From Streptosporangium lutulentum (lineage in GTDB: Bacteria > Actinomycetota > Actinomycetes > Streptosporangiales > Streptosporangiaceae), in assembly GCF_030811455.1 (NCBI RefSeq), contig NZ_JAUSQU010000001.1:2232001-2296000 (forward strand): a stretch of 64,000 nucleotides of DNA, in the 5' to 3' direction. Positions 25,305 to 32,543 of the stretch are shown piece by piece (position 1 is the stretch's first letter; each line of letters opens with the position of its first letter). The notes under the pieces are model-generated. The model ran no database searches and had not been told where the DNA came from. It saw nothing but the letters and a program-made list of their open reading frames with translations. The position numbers and the translations under genes were made by a program.

Positions 25305-26680
25305 CCGATCGCCTGATCCGGCTGACCTGGGTGCAGCCGGAGGACCTGGTCGGCCACGAGCTGCGCCAGGCGGCCCAGGACGGCCGCCGGGCGGAGGCCG
25401 CGGGGATCGCCGCCCGGTGGCACTCCGCCGGAGGGCACGACGCGCCGCCCCGGGCGGGGGCCTCTCCGGAACCCGCCACGCCGGAGCTGCGCCGCCTGGC
25501 CGGGGAACTGCTGGACGAGCTGGCCGCGATCCCGTCCCCCCTTCCCGAGCCGTCCGGGCTTCCCGGCATCCTTGCGAGCGCTCCCGGAGCCCCGGCCCCG
25601 GTGGCCGCCGACCCCGGCGGGCTCTCCGAACGGCTGCTCGGCGCGTGGCTCGGGCGCGCCGCCGGGTGCGTGCTGGGCAAGCCGGTGGAGAAGATCCCCC
25701 GCGAGGGCATCAGGGAGATCGCGGAGGCCACCGGCAACTGGCCCATCCGGGGCTGGTTCACCGCGGCCGGCCTTCCCGGCGACGTGGCGGCCCGCTGGCC
25801 GTGGAACAGGCGCAGCGCCGTCAACTCCCTGGCCGAGAACATCGACGGGGTGCCCGAGGACGACGACCTCAACTTCCCGCTGCTGTCCCTGTCCCTGCTG
25901 GAGCGCTTCGGCCGGGACTTCACCACCGCGGACGTCGCCGCGATGTGGCTGGACGAGCTGCCCGCGGGCCGCGTCTTCACCGCCGAACGGGTGGCGTACC
26001 GCAACCTGCTCGACGGGGTGGAGCCACCGGGCACGGCGACGTGGCGCAACCCGTTCAGGGAATGGATCGGCGCGCTGATCAGGGCGGACGTGTACGGCTG
26101 GGTCAACCCGGGCGACCCCCGCACCGCGGCCGAGTTCGCCTGGCGGGACGCCCGTCTCAGCCACACCGCCAACGGGATCTACGGCGCGATGATGGTCGCG
26201 GCCATGTGCGCGAGCTCCCTCGTCGCCTCCTCGGTCAGGGAGGTCGTCGCCGCGGGGCTCTCCGTCGTCCCCGCCGGGTCGCGGCTGGCGCGAGCCGTAC
26301 GGGACGCCGTCGCCGACGCGGAGTCCGAGCCGGACTTCGAGCGGGTGGTGGACCGGCTGTACGAGCGTCACGGCGGCCTGCACTGGGTCCACACGATCAA
26401 CAACGCGGCGCTGGTCGCGGCGGCCCTGACCCATGGGCGCGGGGATTTCACGGCCTCGATCGCCGGGGCCGTCGCCGGAGGCTGGGACACCGACTCGGCG
26501 GGAGCGACGGTGGGATCGATCGCGGGCGGGCTGCTCGGCGCGTCAGGGATCCCCGCCGAGTGGGCGCTGGAGAACCGGCTGGCCAGCGGCATGCGAGGTT
26601 TCGACGGCATCGGCTTCGACGAGCTCACCCGCCGTACCCTGGCGGTCGCGGGGGCACAGCCGTGCGACCCGGCGTCATGA
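25301..26680 (+). CDS. ADP-ribosylglycohydrolase family protein, copy 4 (N-terminally extended)
   Basis: The 459-residue protein has about 110 extra N-terminal residues, beginning MTDRLIRLTWVQPEDLVGHE and rich in proline and alanine, ahead of the ARH domain. In that domain the first signature is GRAAGCVLGKPVEK, with cysteine where other copies have the GD aspartate. The metal motifs are VPEDDDLNFPLL and GGWDTDSAGATVGSIAGGLLGA, so metal binding is probably retained. A GGGGGAGAGG site precedes the ATG. This belongs to a separate ARH subgroup often found with carbohydrate kinases. Its role next to ribokinase supports a ribosyl-releasing step. Confidence 0.87.
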   Translation: MTDRLIRLTWVQPEDLVGHELRQAAQDGRRAEAAGIAARWHSAGGHDAPPRAGASPEPATPELRRLAGELLDELAAIPSPLPEPSGLPGILASAPGAPAPVAADPGGLSERLLGAWLGRAAGCVLGKPVEKIPREGIREIAEATGNWPIRGWFTAAGLPGDVAARWPWNRRSAVNSLAENIDGVPEDDDLNFPLLSLSLLERFGRDFTTADVAAMWLDELPAGRVFTAERVAYRNLLDGVEPPGTATWRNPFREWIGALIRADVYGWVNPGDPRTAAEFAWRDARLSHTANGIYGAMMVAAMCASSLVASSVREVVAAGLSVVPAGSRLARAVRDAVADAESEPDFERVVDRLYERHGGLHWVHTINNAALVAAALTHGRGDFTASIAGAVAGGWDTDSAGATVGSIAGGLLGASGIPAEWALENRLASGMRGFDGIGFDELTRRTLAVAGAQPCDPAS

Positions 26681-26751
26681 CCCGCCCGTCCCGGCGGTCG
26701 CGGGCAGCCGGTCACCACCGGGTGACGGGCGAGCGAGAGGACAGAGCATGA
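26677..26751 (+). other. Candidate coupling mini-ORF between ARH copy 4 and ribokinase (24 codons)
   Basis: It begins at an ATG overlapping the copy 4 stop and ends at a TGA overlapping the ribokinase ATG. The product MTRPSRRSRAAGHH... ends in GEREDRA, similar in ending to the mini-ORF at 25221. Confidence 0.35.
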
Positions 26752-27623
26752 TCTCGGTTTTCGGCAGCGCCAACATGGACCTGGTCGCCTACACCGCGAC
26801 CGCCCCCAGGCGTGGCGAGACGGTGACCGGCCGGGCGTTCGGCACGGTGCCCGGCGGCAAGGGCGCCAACCAGGCCGTCGCCGCGGCCCGCGCCGGCGCC
26901 GAGGTCGCGTTCGTCGGCGCGGTGGGGGACGACGCCTTCGGGCCGGTCATGCGAGAGACCCTGGAGTCGGCGGGCGTGGACGTGAGCCGCCTCCGGGTCG
27001 TGCCGGGCTCCTCGGGCATCGCCCACATCGTCGTCGACGACGAGGGCGGCAACTCCATCATCGTGATCCCCGGCGCGAACGGCACCGTGACGGGCGTCTC
27101 TCAGGACGATCTCTCCGTCATCGCCCGCTCCGACGCGCTGCTGCTCCAGCTCGAACTGCCCATGGAGGCCGTGGTGGCCGCGGCCCGCCAGGCCGAGGTC
27201 CCCGTGATCCTCACTCCCGCCCCGGCCCGGGAGCTGCCGTCCGAGCTGCTCGGCGCCGTCGCCCTGATCGTGCCCAACGAGCACGAGGCCGAGGCGATCA
27301 CCGGTCTCGCCGACCCCGGCGAGGCACTCGAGGCGCTGCTGGACCTCGTCCCCGAAGCCGTGATCACCCTCGGCGGGCGGGGCGCGCTGTACGGCTCGCG
27401 TTCCGGCGAACGGCTGCGCGTGCCCGCCGTACCGGTGAAGGCGGTCGACACCACGGCGGCGGGGGACACCTTCGTCGGCGCGCTGGCCGTGGCGCGGGCC
27501 GAGGGCAGGCCGCAGGCGGAGGCCCTGCGGTTCGCCGCCACGGCGGCGGCCCTGTCGGTGCGGCGCGAGGGCGCCAGCACGTCGATGCCCACCCGCGCCG
27601 AGATCGACGCGGCACTGCGGTGA
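26748..27623 (+). CDS. rbsK: Ribokinase (PfkB family)
   Basis: The 291-residue kinase has the ribokinase N-terminal signature GSANMDLVAYTATAP, the sugar-binding GGKGANQAVAAARAG near residue 38 and the C-terminal PfkB signature DTTAAGDTFVGAL near 235 with the catalytic aspartate. It would phosphorylate D-ribose at O5 using ATP. In this operon ribose would come from ARH-type cleavage of an imported riboside. The ATG at 26748 is supported by homology beginning there and by the overlap with the preceding mini-ORF. Other PfkB substrates such as modified nucleosides cannot be excluded. Confidence 0.88.
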   Translation: MISVFGSANMDLVAYTATAPRRGETVTGRAFGTVPGGKGANQAVAAARAGAEVAFVGAVGDDAFGPVMRETLESAGVDVSRLRVVPGSSGIAHIVVDDEGGNSIIVIPGANGTVTGVSQDDLSVIARSDALLLQLELPMEAVVAAARQAEVPVILTPAPARELPSELLGAVALIVPNEHEAEAITGLADPGEALEALLDLVPEAVITLGGRGALYGSRSGERLRVPAVPVKAVDTTAAGDTFVGALAVARAEGRPQAEALRFAATAAALSVRREGASTSMPTRAEIDAALR

Positions 27624-27751
27624 CCGCCGCCGGGCCCGCCCGCGTCCCGGCGACGGTCACCGGACGCCGATCCTCGCCGCGTCGAGCCGTACGGGGACAC
27701 CGCGCCGAGCCCCCGGCGGGCGTGGCCGAGAACATGGAGGAACACCGATGA
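27620..27751 (+). other. Candidate coupling mini-ORF between ribokinase and CoA-transferase (43 codons)
   Basis: A GTG overlapping the ribokinase stop opens 43 codons that end at a TGA overlapping the ATG of the CoA-transferase. It has an internal ATGGAGGAA that also provides the ribosome site of the next gene. Confidence 0.3.
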
Positions 27752-28920
27752 AAGCCCTGGAAGGCGTCCGCGTCCTCGACCTCGCGACGCTGTTCGCCGG
27801 ACCGATGGCGGCGATGCTGCTCGGTGACTTCGGCGCGGAGGTCGTCAAGGTCGAGCACCCGGCCAAGCCGGATCCCTCGCGAGGGCACGGGCCCGGCGGT
27901 CTGTGGTGGAAGATGCTCGGCCGCAACAAGCGGGCCATGACCCTGGATCTGTCCACGACCGAAGGCCAGGACCTGCTCCTCGCCCTGGTGCGCGACGCCG
28001 ACGTGGTCGTCGAGAACTTCCGGCCGGGAACGCTGGAGCGGTGGAACCTCCCCTACGACCGGCTCCGTGAGGTCAACCCGCGCCTGGTGCTCGCCCGGGT
28101 CACGGGCTTCGGCCAGTTCGGGCCGTACGCGAAACGGCCCGGGTTCGGCACGCTCGCCGAGGCGATGAGCGGGTTCGCCGCGATGACCGGCGAGCCCGAC
28201 GGGCCGCCGACCCTGCCGCCGTTCGGCCTGGCCGACGGCATCTGCGCCCTCGCGACGGCCTACGCCGTGATGGCGGCGCTTCGCGCGCGTGAATCCACCG
28301 GGGTGGGGCAGGTGGTCGACATGTCGATCATCGAACCCATCCTGACGGTGCTCGGGGCCCAGCCGACGATCTACGACCGGCTCGGGATCGTGCCGCCCCG
28401 CACCGGCAACCGTTCGGTGAACAACGCGCCGCGCAACACCTACCGGTGCGCGGACGGCTCCTGGGTGGCGGTGTCGACCTCGGCGCAGAACATCGCCGAG
28501 CGGGTCATGCGTCTGGTCGGCAGGCCCGAGTACATCGCCGAGCCGTGGTTCGCCACCGGCGCGGGACGGGTCGAGCACGCCGCCGAACTCGACGAGGCCG
28601 TCGCCGCCTGGGTCGCCGCGCGGACCCGCGACGAGGTGCTGACCGTGTTCGAGGAGGCACAGGCCGCGGTGGCGCCGATCTACGACGTGCGCGACGTGCT
28701 GACCGATCCGCAGCTCACCGCCCTGGACGCCGTCACCACCGTGGAAGACCCCGAGCTCGGGCCGCTGCGGATGCAGAACGTCATGTTCCGGCTGTCGGAC
28801 ACCCCGGGAGAGATCCGCTGGACCGGCCGTCCCCACGGCGCCGACACCTCCGGCCTGTTGTCGGAGCTGGGCCTGTCGGCCTCGGACATCGAGACACTGC
28901 GAGAGAAGGGAGTGGTCTGA
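27748..28920 (+). CDS. Class III CoA-transferase (CaiB/BaiF/formyl-CoA transferase family)
   Basis: The 390-residue protein starts MKALEGVRVLDLATLFAGPM and contains LLGDFGAEVVKVEHP, VENFRPGTLERW and GLADGIC with the likely catalytic aspartate near residue 168. These are diagnostic for the family, which moves CoA between carboxylic acids. ATGGAGGAA upstream supplies the ribosome site. Directly followed by a CitE-like lyase, it probably activates a hydroxy-dicarboxylic acid to its CoA thioester so that the lyase can split it. The acid may be the aglycone of the imported compound. The pairing is known for citramalate- and itaconate-type pathways; use here is inferred. Confidence 0.9.
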   Translation: MKALEGVRVLDLATLFAGPMAAMLLGDFGAEVVKVEHPAKPDPSRGHGPGGLWWKMLGRNKRAMTLDLSTTEGQDLLLALVRDADVVVENFRPGTLERWNLPYDRLREVNPRLVLARVTGFGQFGPYAKRPGFGTLAEAMSGFAAMTGEPDGPPTLPPFGLADGICALATAYAVMAALRARESTGVGQVVDMSIIEPILTVLGAQPTIYDRLGIVPPRTGNRSVNNAPRNTYRCADGSWVAVSTSAQNIAERVMRLVGRPEYIAEPWFATGAGRVEHAAELDEAVAAWVAARTRDEVLTVFEEAQAAVAPIYDVRDVLTDPQLTALDAVTTVEDPELGPLRMQNVMFRLSDTPGEIRWTGRPHGADTSGLLSELGLSASDIETLREKGVV

Positions 28921-28994
28921 TGCCGGACCGCCCGCCCGAGACGGACCCGGCCATCCCGCACGCGCCGCCTACGAGGGGAGCCGGGTCGTGCTGA
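28920..28994 (+). other. Candidate coupling mini-ORF between CoA-transferase and lyase (24 codons)
   Basis: The ATG overlaps the CoA-transferase stop (TGATG), and the frame ends seven bases inside the lyase gene. The product MPDRPPETDPAIPHAPPTRG is proline-rich. Coding status unproven. Confidence 0.3.
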
Positions 28995-29803
28995 CCTTTC
29001 TGTACGCGCCCGCCGACCGGCCGGCGCTCGTGGCCAAGGCGCTCGCCGGGCCCGCCGACGTGGTCATCGTCGATCTGGAGGACGCCGTCGCGGCGGACGG
29101 CAAGGGCCAGGCCCGGGCGGAGCTCGTACGGCTGCTCGCCTCTCCTCAGCCGCGTGTCCAGATCAGGATCAACGACGTGCGCACGGCCTGCGGCCAGGCG
29201 GACCTGCTGGCCATCGGAGCCCTGTGCTCGGGCACGGCCGGCATCCGGGTGCCGAAGGTCGAGTCGGCCGCCGACGTCCGTGACGTCGCCGAGGCCGTGC
29301 CGGGCATCGCGTTGCACCCGCTCGTCGAGTCGGCCCTCGGCCTCGAACGGGCCTACGAGATCGCCTCGGCCGATCCGGCGGTGGCGAGCATCGGCCTGGG
29401 TGAGGCGGACCTGCGTGCGGACCTGGGCGTCAGCGACGAGGCGGGCCTGGCCTGGGCGCGGTCGCGGGTGGTGGTCGCCGCCCGCGCGGCCGGACTGCCG
29501 TCGCCCGTCCAGTCGGTCTACACCGACTTCCGCGACCTGGAGGGCCTGGCCGAGTCGTGCCGCGTCGGCCGTTCCATGGGTTTCCGCGGCCGGGCCGCCA
29601 TCCACCCGGCCCAGCTCGCGGTCATCGAGGCCGCCTACCGCCCGACGGAGGAGGAGGTCATGGCCGCCAACGAGGTCGTGGCGGCGGCCGGAGTCGGCGC
29701 CGTGGCGCTCCCGGACGGCCGCTTCGTCGACGAGGCCGTCGTCCGCCAGGCCAGAAGCGTCCTCACCGACGCCCTCCGCACCCCGTCGATCGGCTCGGGC
29801 TGA
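28988..29803 (+). CDS. CitE/HpcH-type CoA ester lyase (aldolase)
   Basis: The 271-residue TIM-barrel protein starts with GTG (LTFLYAPADRP) and has DVVIVDLEDAV near residue 28, RINDVRT near 60, PKVESAADV near 85, a metal-binding GLGEADLRADLG near 138 and GRAAIHPAQLAVIEAAY near 200. These are the CitE signatures: arginine, glutamate and aspartate for Mg2+ and the CoA ester. It would cleave a 3-hydroxy-acyl-CoA such as malyl- or citramalyl-CoA into acetyl-CoA and an oxo acid. It is the last gene before a hairpin terminator and closes the LacI-controlled operon. Confidence 0.88.
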   Translation: MLTFLYAPADRPALVAKALAGPADVVIVDLEDAVAADGKGQARAELVRLLASPQPRVQIRINDVRTACGQADLLAIGALCSGTAGIRVPKVESAADVRDVAEAVPGIALHPLVESALGLERAYEIASADPAVASIGLGEADLRADLGVSDEAGLAWARSRVVVAARAAGLPSPVQSVYTDFRDLEGLAESCRVGRSMGFRGRAAIHPAQLAVIEAAYRPTEEEVMAANEVVAAAGVGAVALPDGRFVDEAVVRQARSVLTDALRTPSIGSG

Positions 29804-29874
29804 CGAGACGGCCGGTGCGGCCGCCTCGCAGATCCGAAGGCCGGACTCGCGATGGTCTTCAAGCCGGTCGAGCC

Positions 29875-29908
29875 GCCCCGGGCCCGCCTTCATGGCCGGG
29901 CCCGGGGC
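29875..29908. terminator. 12-bp hairpin between convergent genes
   Basis: GCCCCGGGCCCG (29875-29886) pairs exactly with CGGGCCCGGGGC (29897-29908) around ten bases, of which some may pair further. It lies about 70 bp after the lyase stop and 50 bp from the stop of the minus-strand MFS gene, so it can serve both. Confidence 0.75.
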
Positions 29909-29959
29909 GACGGCGTCTCGCCCGGAGTGCCGCTCAGTCCGCCTGCGGAAAGGGAACGG

Positions 29960-31438
29960 TCACGAACCGGCGGAGGGCGCCGTGGCCGGAGTCGGGGCGA
30001 GGGGGTGCGGTGCCACCGGGGCCGGAGCCGGGCGGCGGCGAGGGAGGAAGGCCGCGAAAACGAAGGCGACGAGAGCCGCCCCGGCGCCGATGGCCATGAC
30101 CGTGCGGAAGCCGTTCGCGGAGGGGAAGGTGGCGGCGCCGACGGTGGTGGTCATCTGGGCCAGGACGACGCCGGCCACCGCGCTGGAGATCGAGGTGCCC
30201 ATGGACCGCATCAGCGTGTTGAAACTGTTGGCGGCGGCCGTCTCCGACACCGGCACGGCCGCCATGACCAGCGCGGGCATGGCTCCGTACGCGAGGCCGA
30301 TGCCGGCTCCGATCACGGCGGAGACGAGCACGAGGTGCCAGACGGCGGACATCAGCGCGATGCTCAGGCCGTAGCCGGCGGCGACCACGATGGCGCCGAG
30401 CATCAGTGTCACCTTCGGGCCCTTGGCCTTCGAGATCCGCGCGGACAGAGGTGCCGTGACCATCATCACCAGACCGGACGGCGCCAGCACCAGGCCCACG
30501 GCCAGCATCGACTGGCCCAGGCCGTAGCCGGTGGCCTTCGGCAGCTGCAGAACCTGCGGAAGCACCAGGGACATCGCGAACATCGCGAATCCGAACACCG
30601 CGGACGCGAGGTTGGTGAACAGCACCTGCCGGCGGACGGTGGTGCGCAGGTCCACCAGCGGCTCCCGGGTGCGCAGTTCCCACCAGCCCCACAGGAGGAG
30701 TACGACGACCGACACGCCGAACAGGCCCAGGGTCTGGGCACTGCCCCAGCCCCAACCGGCGCCCTTGGAGATGGCCAGCAGCAGGCAGAGCAGTCCGGTC
30801 GACAGCCCGGCCGCACCTACCACGTCGAAGCGTCCTCCGGTGCGGACGGCGGACTCCGGTACGAGCGTCAGCACGAGCACGGTGGCGACGGCGCCGAAGC
30901 CCGCCGCCGTCCAGAACAGCATGTGCCAGTCGGCGCGTTCGGCCAGCAGGGCCGCCGCGGGCAGGCCGAGTGCGCCGCCCACCCCCAGCGAGGCGCTCAT
31001 CAGCGCGGTCGCGGAGCCGAGCCGCTCGGCCGGGAGTTCGTCGCGCATGATGCTGATCCCCAGCGGGATGACCCCGGCTGCCAGACCCTGAAGCGCGCGT
31101 CCGACGACCAGGGGCGTCAAGGTGTCGCTGAGAGCGGCGACGGCCGAACCCGCCACCAGCAGGACAAGGCTGAGCAGCAGCATGCGTCGCTTGCCGTACA
31201 TGTCACCCAGCCGTCCCATCACCGGCGTCGCGACGGCGCCGGCGAGCAGCGTGGCGGTGATCGCCCAGGTGGCGTCGGACGGGGAGGCTCCCAGGAGCGT
31301 GGGAAGTTGGGGGATGAGCGGGATGATCAAGGTCTGCATGAGCGAGACCACGATCCCGGAGAGAGCCAGCACCGCCACGATGGTGCTCGCCCGCGATGGG
31401 GCGACGGTTTGGGCGGTTTGGGAAGGGGTGCGGGGCAT
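29960..31438 (-). CDS. MFS drug exporter (DHA2, EmrB/QacA-like)
   Basis: The 492-residue membrane protein has about 14 hydrophobic segments, motif A GRLGDMYGKRRMLL near residue 75, and motif C-like GLGVGGALGLPAAALLA. These place it among proton-driven multidrug antiporters of the DHA2 family. The proline-rich cytoplasmic tail (RRRPAPAPVAPHPLAPTP) is usual. It is divergent from a tetR gene with a palindromic operator between them, which suggests ligand-induced export. A terminator separates it from the convergent lyase gene. Confidence 0.9.
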   Translation of the reverse strand: MPRTPSQTAQTVAPSRASTIVAVLALSGIVVSLMQTLIIPLIPQLPTLLGASPSDATWAITATLLAGAVATPVMGRLGDMYGKRRMLLLSLVLLVAGSAVAALSDTLTPLVVGRALQGLAAGVIPLGISIMRDELPAERLGSATALMSASLGVGGALGLPAAALLAERADWHMLFWTAAGFGAVATVLVLTLVPESAVRTGGRFDVVGAAGLSTGLLCLLLAISKGAGWGWGSAQTLGLFGVSVVVLLLWGWWELRTREPLVDLRTTVRRQVLFTNLASAVFGFAMFAMSLVLPQVLQLPKATGYGLGQSMLAVGLVLAPSGLVMMVTAPLSARISKAKGPKVTLMLGAIVVAAGYGLSIALMSAVWHLVLVSAVIGAGIGLAYGAMPALVMAAVPVSETAAANSFNTLMRSMGTSISSAVAGVVLAQMTTTVGAATFPSANGFRTVMAIGAGAALVAFVFAAFLPRRRPAPAPVAPHPLAPTPATAPSAGS

Positions 31439-31484
31439 GGTGATGCTTTCGTTTCGGCATCCAAGACAAGCGCGATGACGAGCA

Positions 31485-31506
31485 TTAAATCAAGCGCTTG
31501 ACTTAA
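31485..31506. promoter_or_regulatory. TetR-type operator and promoter in the MFS/tetR divergent region
   Basis: TCAAGCGCTTGA (31490-31501) is a perfect 12-bp palindrome, extended to 22 bp (TTAA to TTAA, 31485-31506) with one mismatched pair. It overlaps TTGACT (31498-31503), the -35 of a promoter with TTTACT at 31522-31527 reading toward tetR. A regulator bound here would block both directions. Confidence 0.75.
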
Positions 31507-31567
31507 GCTAACAGCAATAGGTTTACTGACCGCCAACGGGTGGTCGTTCCGGAAGGAGGTGCCCACG

Positions 31568-31606
31568 ATGAGGCAGGGTGACGGTGAGCATGGCCGTCCG
31601 GGCTGA
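31568..31606 (+). other. Possible 12-codon leader ORF overlapping the tetR start
   Basis: A near-perfect AAGGAGGT (31553-31560) stands seven bases before an ATG at 31568 that is out of frame with tetR. The 12-codon product MRQGDGEHGRPG ends within the tetR coding start. It could couple translation of tetR or be a trace of a frameshift at the true tetR start. Confidence 0.4.
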
Positions 31607-32240
31607 GCGGGTCAGCGCGACGCGAGAGCAGATCCTGGCGGCGGCGGAGCGGCTGTTCGCCGAGCACGGGGTGTTCGCCGTGTCCAACCGTCAGGTCAGT
31701 GAGGCCGCCGGGCAGGGCAACAACACCGCGGTCGGCTATCACTTCGGTACGAAAGCAGACCTGGTGCGGGCGATCGTGCGTAAACACACCGAGCGGATCG
31801 AGCGGATCCGCCAGGGCATGGTGGCCGAGGCCGGTCGTTCGGCCGAGGTGCGAGACTGGGTGGCCTGCCTGGTGCGACCGGTCGCCGAACATCTGGCCGC
31901 CCTGGGCAACCCGACGTGGTTCGCCCGGTTCGGCGCCCAGGTGATGACCGATCCCACCCTGCGCGACATCATGATCGACGAGGCTCTCACCTCCCCCTCG
32001 CTTCGGCAGATGCTCGACGGGCTGCACCGGTGCCTTCCCGAGTTACCGGCCGAGGTGCGGGCCGAGCGCGCCGACATGGCGAGACAGCTGATGATCCATA
32101 TGTGCGCCGAGCGCGAGCGCGCTCTCGCCGACGGTCTCCCCACACCTCGGTCCAGCTGGCACGACGCCGCCACGGGGCTGATCGACGCGATCACCGGGAT
32201 GTGGCTGGCCCCCGTCACGCCAGAGCCGCGGACGAACTGA
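31578..32240 (+). CDS. TetR/AcrR-family transcriptional regulator
   Basis: The 220-residue regulator has a TetR HTH (TREQILAAAERLFAEHGVFA, then AVGYHFGTKADLVRAIV) in its first 65 residues, and the larger C-terminal domain (HLAALGNPTWFARFGAQVMTD) seen in actinobacterial P450- and MFS-linked TetR proteins. Start choice is uncertain: GTG at 31578 or ATG at 31590; the best Shine-Dalgarno points instead to an out-of-frame ATG at 31568. It is divergent from the MFS exporter and 15 bp before an ATG in frame with the P450, so it likely controls both. Confidence 0.87.
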   Translation: MTVSMAVRAERVSATREQILAAAERLFAEHGVFAVSNRQVSEAAGQGNNTAVGYHFGTKADLVRAIVRKHTERIERIRQGMVAEAGRSAEVRDWVACLVRPVAEHLAALGNPTWFARFGAQVMTDPTLRDIMIDEALTSPSLRQMLDGLHRCLPELPAEVRAERADMARQLMIHMCAERERALADGLPTPRSSWHDAATGLIDAITGMWLAPVTPEPRTN

Positions 32241-32543
32241 ACCGGAGAGGAAGCCATGACCGCCCTCGGCGGCGACCGGCCCATCGCCTCGCCCCCGCTC
32301 CCGGCCCGGCGCGTCCGGGGCTGGGATCCGAGCCCACGGCCGCCGTCCGCCGAGGCCGGGGTGGCCGTCCCGGACGGTCACCCGCCGGCGACCACTGGTC
32401 GCGCGACGCCCCCCGACGGCACGATCACCACCGTCCCCGGCCGGAACATACCCGGGCAGGGAGGCACGGCGCCTCTCCGGTCTCGCTCCGGCCCTGTGGC
32501 AGCGAACGGAAAGATCAACTACTTCTCGGAAGGAAAGCGATCG
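32241..32543 (+). other. 303-bp segment with an in-frame extension of the P450 gene
   Basis: No separate gene is recognised. An ATG at 32256, well served by GGAGAGGAAG, opens a frame that runs into the P450 and would add 96 residues rich in proline, glycine and arginine, without P450 similarity. The second ATG at 32544 has its own GGAAGGAAAG site and fits the family start. The extension is therefore either a long untranslated spacer or an unusual N-terminal tail. Confidence 0.5.
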
